NCBI GenBank assembly: GCA_964508755.1
Contig: CAZDUZ010000001.1
Location: 19,598 to 83,597, forward strand
DNA from: CAZDUZ01 sp964508755
GTDB lineage: Bacteria; Patescibacteriota; Dojkabacteria; SC72; JAFGCJ01
Reading direction: 5' to 3'
DNA: 64,000 nucleotides
Numbering within the stretch: position 1 is the first letter of the stretch; each line of letters begins with the position of its first letter. The notes beneath the pieces are model-generated. The model did not search any database. It was not told the DNA's origin and was given only the letters and a program-made list of their open reading frames with translations. Positions 34,099 to 41,813 of this stretch are shown one piece after another. The position numbers and the translations under genes were made by a program.

Positions 34099-35598
34099 TT
34101 AATGAAGGGAGAAAGTTCTGCTTGCATCAATGAGAAAGGGTTTTAAATCTCTTCTACCCAGTATCGCGGGGTAGGGAAGATCTTTTCTTCGGCTGACAAT
34201 CATTTCTGAGTCTATAGTAAGACCTGAAATTGTGATGGTCGCTGTAATCATCGGACGAATTGAGATGGTATCTTCTTCAATGATGATGACGTTAGTGATA
34301 AGAGGGTGTGTAAGAATTCTCGCTTTGTTTTCCTCAAGGAAACTTTCTGCTTCCTCCCGGGTAGAAAATTCTTTTGGAACTTCGAGATCTCTGAAGTATT
34401 CTAAGGCGCTTCGATATCCTAACTCGCTTGCGAGTGAGGTGGTGATACGTGAACGTATAATGCCGGTATCAACTTGTACTTTCGCTGCGTAATTGAGGGC
34501 TCTCTTTCGTTTTGCTGGATCTGAAGTCTTCTTATTCGACTTTTCTATGGGGATTTTGTGAAATTGAACTTTTTGGACGAGTCCTATGATTTCTCTACCG
34601 CTTATTGCTTCAATTTCGTCTTCGACTTCTCCTCCAAAAAGGTTTTGAGCTATACGAATACCATGATCAGCATCTTTGATCTTTAGTCCCTTTACTCGTT
34701 CCATACGACTCTTCATACCGCTCATGTTAGCAATTTGAACAGCAAGACCTGCTCGAGCATTGAGTTCTAGTACAATTGGTCCTTTTTCTCTGTCCAATGC
34801 GATATCCGCTCCTAGATATCCAAGTCCGGTAACTTCTTGGCACTTGATAGACATTCGAAGAATATCTTTCCACTGAGGTATTTGAATACCACGCAGAGGT
34901 AGGTTGCTATCGTCAAGTGTTGTTTCAATAATATCGTAAATGTCGGAAATAATTGATGCTCCTCTGCGGTGGATAGCAACGGTAGTAATCCCAGAAGCTA
35001 TATCAATACCTACACCGATACCGCCCGCATGGAGATTTGCTTTTCCTCCAGACTGGTAGGTCGGAAGCCTGAGTTCTGCCATGATCGGAACTTTATTGAA
35101 CACGATGACACGGATATCCGGAATACCCTTATAAGAGTAAGGTTTCAAAAGTGGGTGATTAACTATGCGCTCTTCTATGATTGCCGTATCTTTTCTATTA
35201 CCCATTGAAAATTGACCGTCGAGTATTTGTCCTATGTGGCTTTTAATTTCTGTAACACCCATTACACTGCCGTCAGGTTGAATCCATTCAAGACTATTCT
35301 TTCGCTTACCGTAAAAAATGAGGATACCGCTTCCTCCTGTGCCAATATTGGGCTTAAGAGCAAAGCTTTTGGGTAGTTCTTCCCATTTCAAGGTGTTCAG
35401 TTGTTTACGGTTGCGGATAATTTTGTAAATTTCTGCAGTAGGAATTCCGGTTCTAGAAAGTATTTTTTTGCAAAGAATTTTGTCGTCAGCAATTCTTTTG
35501 GCACGTGGAGAATTGTACGGTCGTACATACACCGCATTTCGCTGATTTATTCCAAGAACTTCTTTACTTCTTTGGAGTGTTGTCAGGAGATTCCCCAT
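34099..35598 (-). CDS. alpha-L-glutamate-ligase-related ATP-grasp fused to a retropepsin-like domain
   Basis: 499 aa from ATG 35598 (the frame extends to 35616). Residues 1-320 match the RimK-related E-ligase family: VYVRPYNSPRAKRIADDK, FALKPNIGTGGSGILIF, YLGADIALDREKGPIVLELN and NARAGLAVQIANM. Residues 335-499 match the RimB/DUF785 'ATP-dependent zinc protease' fold, which is a retropepsin relative: AKVQVDTGIIRSRI (DTG), then YPAILGRRDLKPFLIDASR. These two families usually lie in separate neighbouring genes beside a 7TM/transglutaminase-like protein; here ligase and protease are one chain. It overlaps the 7TM gene by 35 bp. Confidence 0.85.
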   Translation of the reverse strand: MGNLLTTLQRSKEVLGINQRNAVYVRPYNSPRAKRIADDKILCKKILSRTGIPTAEIYKIIRNRKQLNTLKWEELPKSFALKPNIGTGGSGILIFYGKRKNSLEWIQPDGSVMGVTEIKSHIGQILDGQFSMGNRKDTAIIEERIVNHPLLKPYSYKGIPDIRVIVFNKVPIMAELRLPTYQSGGKANLHAGGIGVGIDIASGITTVAIHRRGASIISDIYDIIETTLDDSNLPLRGIQIPQWKDILRMSIKCQEVTGLGYLGADIALDREKGPIVLELNARAGLAVQIANMSGMKSRMERVKGLKIKDADHGIRIAQNLFGGEVEDEIEAISGREIIGLVQKVQFHKIPIEKSNKKTSDPAKRKRALNYAAKVQVDTGIIRSRITTSLASELGYRSALEYFRDLEVPKEFSTREEAESFLEENKARILTHPLITNVIIIEEDTISIRPMITATITISGLTIDSEMIVSRRKDLPYPAILGRRDLKPFLIDASRTFSLH

Positions 35599-36244
35599 GG
35601 CGGATAACCTGCGCAAATCTTAAAAATTCTGTCCATCTAAGGCCTGAATACTGACCTACAAGGACATTAACAAGGATCAAGAACGGAATGATCCAAAGGT
35701 TATTGATAAAGAAGTTGTGGGTTACTTCCCATCGCATGAGGCTCCAGCCGAGACAGGAAATTAATATTGTCTCTCCGGTAAGTCGAGCAGCTGTCATAAG
35801 ATCTTTTTTGATATATGTCGCGACAAATCGATCAGCGACAGAAATGATCATTGCAAGGGGTAGAAAAGATATGGCAGTAAAATCCAGATACTTATTATCG
35901 ACAGGAAGAAAAGATGTACCAATGATAAAGGCAAAGACTGCAATCGATATTGCGGTGTATACAATTGAAAGCCTTGAAAGATAGTGCAGTTGAAATTTAC
36001 GCAGAATGTTTCTGATAATCCAGGATACGATTACTACCAGTAATGCTATAGAAATTCCCTGAATAAAACCCATGTAGTAAAAGGCAAAAGCGAGTATCAT
36101 CGACGCGTAAAGTCCGAAAGTCTTGATTCCAGTAACATACCTGGAAAAGGCAGTAAGTGTGACCAATAGAGGGATAAAGGTAAGGACGAGGAGAATGTCT
36201 TCGGTGACACCTCTCTCCATGAGCCAAGATGTTAGATCAGGCAT
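35564..36244 (-). CDS. 7TM protein of the inactive-transglutaminase-7TM family, without the transglutaminase domain
   Basis: 226 aa with about seven hydrophobic helices, starting ILLVLTFIPLLVTLTAFS and ending GLRWTEFLRFAQVIRHG. It resembles the 7TM half of proteins described as an inactive transglutaminase fused to seven transmembrane helices, which accompany the E-ligase/retropepsin pair in proteobacteria. The extracytoplasmic transglutaminase-like half is missing. It is first in the operon, preceded by TATAAT at 36295-36300 and a leader of about 44 nt. It may anchor the ligases at the membrane or pass their product. Confidence 0.78.
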   Translation of the reverse strand: MPDLTSWLMERGVTEDILLVLTFIPLLVTLTAFSRYVTGIKTFGLYASMILAFAFYYMGFIQGISIALLVVIVSWIIRNILRKFQLHYLSRLSIVYTAISIAVFAFIIGTSFLPVDNKYLDFTAISFLPLAMIISVADRFVATYIKKDLMTAARLTGETILISCLGWSLMRWEVTHNFFINNLWIIPFLILVNVLVGQYSGLRWTEFLRFAQVIRHGESPDNTPKK

Positions 36245-36294
36245 GTCCCGAGGTGTTCAATTTATCTCGAGTTCATAATAAAAAACGACGAGCA

Positions 36295-36300
36295 ATTATA
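36295..36300 (-). promoter_or_regulatory. -10 element of the 7TM/ATP-grasp operon
   Basis: TATAAT on the minus strand. The predicted transcript start is near 36288. No convincing -35. The rest of 36301-36476 holds nothing recognisable. Confidence 0.55.
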
Positions 36301-36476
36301 CAATATCTCGTAGGTATTAATCCAGTGTTTTCGCTGTTATCACTTCATTAATTCGTAATCCTGGCATGGAGTTTTTAAAAGGTTATGTGTAGGGGAGGGG
36401 AGAATAAGGCCTCTGCAACAACTAATGTTTAGCCTATTACATAGATATTTCCCAAAAGCCAGTTAAATAACCTACT

Positions 36477-36514
36477 AAAAAAGCCACCGACACAATACAT
36501 TGCATCGCGTGGCT
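36477..36514 (-). terminator. intrinsic terminator after rplL
   Basis: In minus-strand RNA, AGCCAC (36514-36509) pairs with GTGGCT (36487-36482), followed by a run of T. It separates the ribosomal operon from the 7TM/ATP-grasp operon. Confidence 0.8.
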
Positions 36515-36534
36515 CTTTGTTTGCTTAAGAACAA

Positions 36535-36939
36535 TTACTGAAGTTCTACGGTAGCACCGGCCTCTTCAAGCTTTGCCTTCATTGCTTCTGCGTCTTCCTT
36601 CTTCACGTTCTCTTTGACTGTCTTAGGAGCGCCTTCGACTAGGTCTTTGGCTTCCTTGAGTCCAAGTTCGGTCAATTCGCGCACAACCTTGATCACATTG
36701 ATCTTCTGGTCGCCACCAGCGGTAAGTACCACGTTGAATGAACTCTTTTCTTCAACAGGTTCACCAGCTGCAGGAGCTGCTGCTGCGACAGCTACAGGAG
36801 CTGCTGCGCTTACACCAAACTTCTCTTCCATCGCTTTTACGAGATCGGCGACTTCGAGGACGGTCATTTTCTCAATAGCATCGAGCACTTTTTGTGCTTC
36901 AGCTGAGAGTTTCACTTCGGAAGATGTTTCATCTGCCAT
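36535..36939 (-). CDS. rplL: ribosomal protein bL12 (L7/L12)
   Basis: 134 aa, normal length. It has an N-terminal dimerisation helix region ([20 protein letters not shown]), an Ala/Pro/Val hinge ([16 protein letters not shown]) and the conserved C-terminal domain ([38 protein letters not shown]). It is the stalk protein that recruits translation GTPases. It is last in secE-nusG-rplK-rplA-rplJ-rplL and is followed by a terminator; rpoB and rpoC, which normally follow, are absent here. Confidence 0.98.
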   Translation of the reverse strand: MADETSSEVKLSAEAQKVLDAIEKMTVLEVADLVKAMEEKFGVSAAAPVAVAAAAPAAGEPVEEKSSFNVVLTAGGDQKINVIKVVRELTELGLKEAKDLVEGAPKTVKENVKKEDAEAMKAKLEEAGATVELQ

Positions 36940-36977
36940 CTGTGTTGTAGATATAATTTAAATGAATGAACCTTATT

Positions 36978-37526
36978 CTATACTGCTTGCGCAGGCGCTG
37001 CAGAAGATGATTTCTTCTTTTGCACCTCTGCAAGTGCATAGACAAGGTTTCGAACAGTTCCGTTAATAACACGGGCAAATCCTGAAAGCGGAGATTGCAT
37101 AGATCCCATCATTTGGGCAAGCAGTACTTCTCTTGAAGGAATTTCTGCAAGCTGATTGATCTTAGAAGCATCTTCCACATTTCCAAAAAGGATACCGTAC
37201 CGAGTTTCCATGGTATTGTGTTTCTTCTGCATCTCCTTGAGTGCTTTCGCTGCAGTTGTCGGATCATCTCCACAGACTATAATTCCTGCTTGTTCGGTAA
37301 GTTCCTGAAGTACGGTGGGTTGTTCTGTTTCCTGTGCGGCAATCTTAAACAAGGTGTTCTTGATAATCATAAACTTGTGCTGACCTTCTTTAAGAAGCTT
37401 TTTAAGTTCGTCGATTTGTGTCGTCCCAACTTTCGCGGTATTGACGAGAATATAGTTTGGCTTCTCCTTTAAGAGCTCTTGATACTTGGTCAGAAGCTGT
37501 TTCTTCTGTACTTTTGTTTTTGACAT
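36978..37526 (-). CDS. rplJ: ribosomal protein uL10
   Basis: 182 aa. A basic N-terminal RNA-binding domain (LVNTAKVGTTQIDELKKLL, FMIIKNTLFKIAA) and a C-terminal helix region that binds bL12, ending in an Ala/Ser/Lys tail. It is the stalk base protein. A candidate L10-leader motif lies in its 5' region (37571-37640), so feedback by the L10-L12 complex is likely. Confidence 0.97.
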   Translation of the reverse strand: MSKTKVQKKQLLTKYQELLKEKPNYILVNTAKVGTTQIDELKKLLKEGQHKFMIIKNTLFKIAAQETEQPTVLQELTEQAGIIVCGDDPTTAAKALKEMQKKHNTMETRYGILFGNVEDASKINQLAEIPSREVLLAQMMGSMQSPLSGFARVINGTVRNLVYALAEVQKKKSSSAAPAQAV

Positions 37527-37570
37527 ACGAGTCCTCTAAATAATGTAAATCTTGATTGGTTTGAAAAAAC

Positions 37571-37640
37571 TTGCTACCTCGGCCGTCCAACATACTCTTC
37601 ATCTACCGGCTGTCTTTGGTAACGTGCAGGATAATAGGGT
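37571..37640 (-). promoter_or_regulatory. candidate ribosomal L10 leader
   Basis: The minus strand upstream of rplJ contains AGACAGCCGGTAGATG and then CGGCCGAGGT, closely resembling the L10-leader consensus in which AGACAGCAGGUG and CCUGCCGAGGU form the L10(L12)4-binding kink. The paired GCCGG/CGGC parts are retained. It lies in the 215-nt rplA-rplJ gap. Confidence 0.7.
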
Positions 37641-37741
37641 AAATAGGGGAGGAAGTCAAGAAAAGACAGCTAAATGACATAACTTGGGCATAATTGACTA
37701 ATGGCACAGGTAACTTGACTCCTAAACCTGACTCCCGTAGT

Positions 37742-38434
37742 TTATTCCACTAACCCTTCTGTCTCAACTTTGACACCAGCTCCCATCGTAACGGATACTG
37801 CTGCTGTTTTGAGTAGAATTGCCATCGGTTTTCCAACGGTATCCGAGACGGTGGTTAGTACTGTTTTCACATTTTCGACAATTTTTTCATCGGCTGTGTC
37901 AACTTTCCCGACCACGGTATGGACTCCACCGGATTCATCGCAAGCCCATTTAGCCTTACCTTTTTTGAATTCTCCAATTGCCTTTTCGAAATCTTCAACA
38001 AGGGTGCCTGTTTTTGGGTTTGGCATGAGCCCCTTAGGGCCGAGCTCTTTACCGAGAACTGCAATTTGAGCCATAACGGAAGGGGATGCGAGGGCAACAT
38101 CGAAATCCATCCATCCGCCTTTGATCTTTTTCACAAGATCTTCTAGCCCGGCTTCGACCGCACCTGCTGATTTTGCTGAGTCGATCTTTTCCTTTTCACA
38201 AAAAACTATGATTTTGGTCTCTTTAACACTGACAGGGTGGGGAAGAGTAAGGGATCCTTTTACTGATTTAGCCTCTTTATCTTTGGGAAGGGTCATCGAA
38301 ATATGAAGTTCTACGCTTCCAGGAAACGATGAATACGATGTAGCCTTCGCCTTCTTAATCGCTTCGATGAGCGGGTATTTCTTATCGTCAACATTTTTTA
38401 CTGCGGACGTATATTTTTTTCCACGGTGTGCCAT
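37742..38434 (-). CDS. rplA: ribosomal protein uL1
   Basis: 230 aa, the usual length. Conserved segments include VELHISMTLPKD, the two-domain hinge with GLMPNPKTGTL, and FKKGKAKWACDESGGVHT. It binds 23S rRNA at the L1 stalk and can repress its own operon. It follows rplK by 28 nt. Its presence is informative because some CPR lineages are reported to lack uL1. Confidence 0.97.
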   Translation of the reverse strand: MAHRGKKYTSAVKNVDDKKYPLIEAIKKAKATSYSSFPGSVELHISMTLPKDKEAKSVKGSLTLPHPVSVKETKIIVFCEKEKIDSAKSAGAVEAGLEDLVKKIKGGWMDFDVALASPSVMAQIAVLGKELGPKGLMPNPKTGTLVEDFEKAIGEFKKGKAKWACDESGGVHTVVGKVDTADEKIVENVKTVLTTVSDTVGKPMAILLKTAAVSVTMGAGVKVETEGLVE

Positions 38435-38462
38435 ATAAGTGAATAAACAAAAATAAAACGAA

Positions 38463-38879
38463 TTACTCTATACCCATTTGACGGGCGGTACCTTTGATGA
38501 TCTTTTTAGCCTTCTCGATATCATCGGTATTAAGGTCAGTCATTTTCGCCTCTGCAATCCGCGTAAGCTGATCATCTTTAAGTTTTCCAACTTTGTCGAG
38601 GTTAGGTCTACCGGAACCCCTTTTGATGTTGAGTTCACGGCGAATTAACTCGCTAACGGGGGGAGTCTTGGTGATGAAATCAAAGGAACGGTCTTCATAA
38701 ATGGTAAGAACAACGGGTGTAATTACACCTCGGCCTTCCTTTGTTTTTTCATTAAACTGATCACAAAAGCCTTTGATATCAATTCCATGCTGGCTTAATG
38801 CAGGACCAATTGGAGGAGCCGGCGAAGCTGAACCTGCTGGAATTTGGAGTTTTACTTTTGCTTTAATTTCTTTTGCCAT
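38463..38879 (-). CDS. rplK: ribosomal protein uL11
   Basis: 138 aa. It has the N-terminal AKVKLQIPAGSASPAPPIGP motif (with Ser where many have Ala/Lys), the GIDIKGFCDQFNEKT stretch, and the RNA-binding C-terminal domain ending GTARQMGIE. It is part of the GTPase-associated centre. Position between nusG and rplA is the classical order. Confidence 0.98.
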   Translation of the reverse strand: MAKEIKAKVKLQIPAGSASPAPPIGPALSQHGIDIKGFCDQFNEKTKEGRGVITPVVLTIYEDRSFDFITKTPPVSELIRRELNIKRGSGRPNLDKVGKLKDDQLTRIAEAKMTDLNTDDIEKAKKIIKGTARQMGIE

Positions 38880-38956
38880 AGTGACTCAATTGTAAGTAAG
38901 TTAAACAATGTGTTTCGGTATCTGTGAGGCGTCAGAACCAATATAATAGTTACTTT

Positions 38957-39523
38957 TTAGAGTTTTTTAACTTGATTGAACGATAACTCCACGGGTGTCT
39001 CTCGTCCGAAAATGGAGATTAGAATTTTCACTTTTCCTTTTGTTTCATCGATTTCGTTCACACTGCCGACGAAGTCTACAAAAGCGCCGTCAATAATCTT
39101 AACGGCATCGTTAATATTAAATGACGCTTGGAATGCAGGCTGCTCAATTTCCATAAACCTCATAATTGCCTGAACCTCTTCTTCAGGTAAAGGACGTGGG
39201 TTCTTGGATGTTCTGACGAATCCTGCAACACCTTCAACATTGGTGACGATTTCCCAGGTATCTTTGTCGAGAATCATCTTTAGTAAGACGTATCCTGGAT
39301 AAATACGTTCTTCGGTGACTTTTTGTTTACCTTCTTTAACAACAATCTTTTTCTGAACAGGTACGAGCACGTCGGTAATAACTTTCTCTAGTCCGGAAGC
39401 CGTCACACGCTGTTTAATAGCGTCTGCTACTTTTTGTTCGTGTCCCGACTGCGTGCTGATAACGAACCATTTTGGTTCTTCTTTCTGGTGTTTGACTGTC
39501 GATTCGTCAGTAATAACTGGCAT
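38957..39523 (-). CDS. nusG: transcription termination/antitermination factor NusG
   Basis: 188 aa. It has an NGN domain (WFVISTQSGHEQKVADAIKQR, YPGYVLLKMILD, GVAGFVRTSKNPRPLP) and a C-terminal KOW domain (VKIIDGAFVDFVGSVNEID, FGRETPVELSFNQVKK). It binds RNA polymerase and links transcription to translation. It lies 22 nt after secE. Confidence 0.97.
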   Translation of the reverse strand: MPVITDESTVKHQKEEPKWFVISTQSGHEQKVADAIKQRVTASGLEKVITDVLVPVQKKIVVKEGKQKVTEERIYPGYVLLKMILDKDTWEIVTNVEGVAGFVRTSKNPRPLPEEEVQAIMRFMEIEQPAFQASFNINDAVKIIDGAFVDFVGSVNEIDETKGKVKILISIFGRETPVELSFNQVKKL

Positions 39524-39545
39524 GGCTGCTTCTTATATTAAGCTA

Positions 39546-39740
39546 TTAAGAAATAATAAACCGGGATCGAAGTTCAAACAAGAATGCATCGATTCCCAAA
39601 ATAACGAGCGTGATTATAGCAGAAATTACAATTACGAATAGTGCAAGGCTGATGGTGGTCTTGAGTGTAGGCCACTTTACGAGCTTGTACTCTCCAAGAA
39701 CTTCTTTAACTGCTTTAATTGCTTTAGAAAAAACGTTCAT
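39546..39740 (-). CDS. secE: preprotein translocase subunit SecE
   Basis: 64 aa, the short single-helix form. A basic amphipathic stretch with EYKLVKWPTLKTT precedes one transmembrane helix (ISLALFVIVISAIITLVIL). It stabilises SecY. It follows tRNA-Trp and precedes nusG, the classical arrangement. Confidence 0.95.
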   Translation of the reverse strand: MNVFSKAIKAVKEVLGEYKLVKWPTLKTTISLALFVIVISAIITLVILGIDAFLFELRSRFIIS

Positions 39741-39774
39741 CTTGATTGTATATTGTATGCATTAACCTAGAGCC

Positions 39775-39849
39775 TGGCAGGCCCGCCAGGAATCGAACCT
39801 GGAACAAGGGTTTTGGAGACCCCCGTATTGCCAATTATACTACGGGCCC
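39775..39849 (-). tRNA. tRNA-Trp (CCA)
   Basis: Minus strand: acceptor GGGCCCG with CGGGCCT, anticodon loop CTCCAAA (anticodon CCA), T-arm CCAGG/CCTGG with TTCGATT, discriminator G and an encoded CCA at 39777-39775. The first acceptor pair is G-U. Confidence 0.93.
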
Positions 39850-39913
39850 TCTCTGCCGGGGAGCTTATGTCCTGCGCCACAGAGAAATATATCCAAACAC
39901 CCTCTGTAGGGCA

Positions 39914-40081
39914 CTATTTAAGCTTGGTTTCGGCATGCGCGGTATGTTTTTTACATGTAGCGCAATACTTGCTTGCTCCCAGCTTGTCCTGCACCGATTT
40001 ACTTTTATAAACGGTGTAGTTCTTATTTTTGCAGACCTCGCAGCGCAATGCAATGATTACGCGGGTATCTTTTTGAGCCAT
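39914..40081 (-). CDS. rpmG: ribosomal protein bL33
   Basis: 55 aa. It begins MAQKDTRVIIALRCEVC and contains two CxxC pairs (CEVC near 14-17 and CATC near 40-43), the zinc-binding form of bL33, with NKNYTVYKSKSV between them and a KKHTAHAETKLK end. It is a large-subunit protein near the E site. Placement between tRNA-Thr and tRNA-Trp upstream of secE is the classical rpmG-secE-nusG arrangement. Confidence 0.95.
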   Translation of the reverse strand: MAQKDTRVIIALRCEVCKNKNYTVYKSKSVQDKLGASKYCATCKKHTAHAETKLK

Positions 40082-40230
40082 CGTTAAGAAATAGTGAGAT
40101 TACTCAAGAAATGTCGCTGTGGATTATACGGATTTTGGAGTAGGGGGTCAAATGGAATATGTAAGGAGAAAGGAACTCTTGTGTTGAGTGGTTGTTGGTG
40201 TGCGTTTTCTTTTCCGATCTCTTATGAAAA

Positions 40231-40306
40231 TGGAGCTGGAACCGGGAATCGAACCCGGGACCTCATCCTTACCATGGATGCGCTCTGCCTGCTGAGCTAT
40301 TCCAGC
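40231..40306 (-). tRNA. tRNA-Thr (GGT)
   Basis: Minus strand: acceptor GCTGGAA/TTCCAGC, anticodon stem CATCC/GGATG with loop ATGGTAA (anticodon GGT), T-arm CCGGG/CCCGG. Discriminator T and an encoded CCA (40233-40231). Confidence 0.94.
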
Positions 40307-40351
40307 TTGTGTTGTGTCGCTTACATATTAATGTTGTGTCAGTAAGCATTA

Positions 40352-40434
40352 TGCAGGGGACAGGATTTGAACCTGTGAAGGCTTGCGCCGCTGGATTTAC
40401 AGTCCAGTCCATTTGGCCGCTCTGGCACCCCTGC
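40352..40434 (-). tRNA. tRNA-Tyr (GTA)
   Basis: Minus strand, class II with a long variable arm: acceptor GCAGGGG/CCCCTGC, anticodon stem CTGGA/TCCAG with loop CTGTAAA (anticodon GTA), T-arm ACAGG/CCTGT. Discriminator A, no encoded CCA. Confidence 0.94.
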
Positions 40435-40657
40435 CTATTTCGAGGGTAATTGTAAGCTGTTTTTGAACGAAATGGAAGAAGTTGCGCTATAGTGTTGGAC
40501 AGTTGTTTCTTATAGGGTTGTTTGTGTATGCGCTATGGGTTTCAATCTTTCGTAAATTCCTCATGTTTGACAAGGCGGATCATTATGCTAATTTATATTG
40601 TTTAAACACCAATGACCTCGCTTAAACAAAAATTAAATTGAATGCAGGTAATTTGCT

Positions 40658-41194
40658 ATGCTTGATACCAATGTGATAACTCAACCTCCAGGGGAATTAG
40701 CTTTAGAAAAACCAGGAACTATAAGTGCGCGTGAAGCTTATCGTACACCAGGATCTGAAGTGACATCTGCATATAAAGTAATAAGCAATTCTGTAACGGA
40801 AACAGGTATTGATGCGAGTGATAAATTAGCGGATATTGTGTGTGGAGGGCTTGATAAAGGGCATCGTATTCGAGTTTTAACCGAGCAAGCTTTGTTACGA
40901 TGTTCCCCTGATGATACGCACCAAAATGGTGTAACCATCGTAGCGTATGGAAACGACTGGAGGAATCCGGAACATGTTGCTTTTAAGTATGATCGAGTAC
41001 GTGATACTAAGTCGTTCAATCCTCCAAATCCTTTAGGGATGCAGGTAAAAATTAATAAACGGGAATTTTCTCCTGATCAAGTAGTTATTTGGGATCCTCC
41101 ACTTGAAGCAGAACGTTGGGCTGATTCACATCGACTCTTAAGAAAAGATTCTACGACAGGAAGAAAATGCGTTGTGATTAGTGAAATGTACTGA
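40658..41194 (+). CDS. hypothetical protein, 178 aa
   Basis: Not recognised. It is soluble and polar, with no signal peptide or membrane segment; motifs such as VTIVAYGNDWRNPEHVAFKYD and SPDQVVIWDPP suggest a small globular domain. It is encoded on the opposite strand to the surrounding tRNA genes, in isolation. The 220 bp before it (40435-40657) show nothing recognisable. The codon pattern is consistent with translation. Confidence 0.6.
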   Translation: MLDTNVITQPPGELALEKPGTISAREAYRTPGSEVTSAYKVISNSVTETGIDASDKLADIVCGGLDKGHRIRVLTEQALLRCSPDDTHQNGVTIVAYGNDWRNPEHVAFKYDRVRDTKSFNPPNPLGMQVKINKREFSPDQVVIWDPPLEAERWADSHRLLRKDSTTGRKCVVISEMY

Positions 41195-41226
41195 AAAAGG
41201 GGAAGAACGCAATTCTAGTTTCGAAA

Positions 41227-41298
41227 AGCTGGAGGTGGGAGTCGGACCCACGACCCACGGTTTACAAAACCGTTGCTCTGCCACTGAGCTACTCCAGC
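41227..41298 (-). tRNA. tRNA-Thr (TGT)
   Basis: Minus strand: acceptor GCTGGAG/CTCCAGC, anticodon stem ACGGT/ACCGT with loop TTTGTAA (anticodon TGT), T-arm GTGGG/CCCAC. Discriminator T, no encoded CCA. Confidence 0.94.
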
Positions 41299-41441
41299 GT
41301 ATATTTTTCATTGACCCAAACCATATGCAATCTCTGGTTCTCTCCTTACGTGTTTTCCCTGTGTGCCGAATTATAGTATATCAGCTTGATATAGTGAAAC
41401 AATAATCCCTGCTTTGTCTACAGTTACAGGGAATAATCAAC

Positions 41442-41577
41442 AAAAAGCCCCACAACATAGGCGGAGAAGCGTATGACCTGTCCGGAAGAACAGGTGGGGA
41501 ACCTCGCCTCTAGCCCACGGGCCAGAAGTATATGGAACCCCTGATGAACAGTAACGGGTCATCAGTCTCCTCCTGCA
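41442..41577 (-). ncRNA. structured small RNA candidate, about 135 nt
   Basis: On the minus strand a TTGACC-16-CACAAT promoter-like pair (near 41583-41611) is followed by several hairpins: CTGATGA/TCATCAG (41565-41541), CTTCTGGC/GCTAGAGG (near 41527-41506) and ACCTGT/ACAGGT (near 41495-41476). It ends with GTGGGGC and five T (41453-41442). The CCCC near 41496-41499 can pair either with GGGG near 41537-41540 or with the 3' GTGGGG. It resembles neither SRP RNA domain IV nor RNase P by motif. It could be a 6S-like RNA, an orphan sRNA or a riboswitch ahead of tRNA-Thr. Confidence 0.5.
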
Positions 41578-41813
41578 CAGAATTGTGAGGCATTACAATT
41601 GTAGGTCAACGGAAGGGGTGGTGCAAGATCTGCCTAGTTTTAAACAATGGTTCAATTTTGACACAACATATCAAGATTATTTTATTCTGTCATTTGTAGA
41701 TAGGGGTACAGTTAAAGAAGAATTATAAAAAAGGGAGCTCCTCGGTAAAAGTCAATTACAATGTATGCAAATTACACCGCATACAAATGTATAGATACGA
41801 ACTAAAAAAAGTA

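Noticed and set aside
39865..40053. Minus-strand 62-aa frame
   Set aside because: It lies in another frame over rpmG, whose bL33 sequence with two CxxC pairs is unmistakable.
41460..41500. Plus-strand TCCGGAAG hairpin as SRP RNA (4.5S) domain IV
   Set aside because: The GGAA loop is present but the conserved AGCAG internal-loop side is missing, and the T tract marks the minus strand as the transcript.
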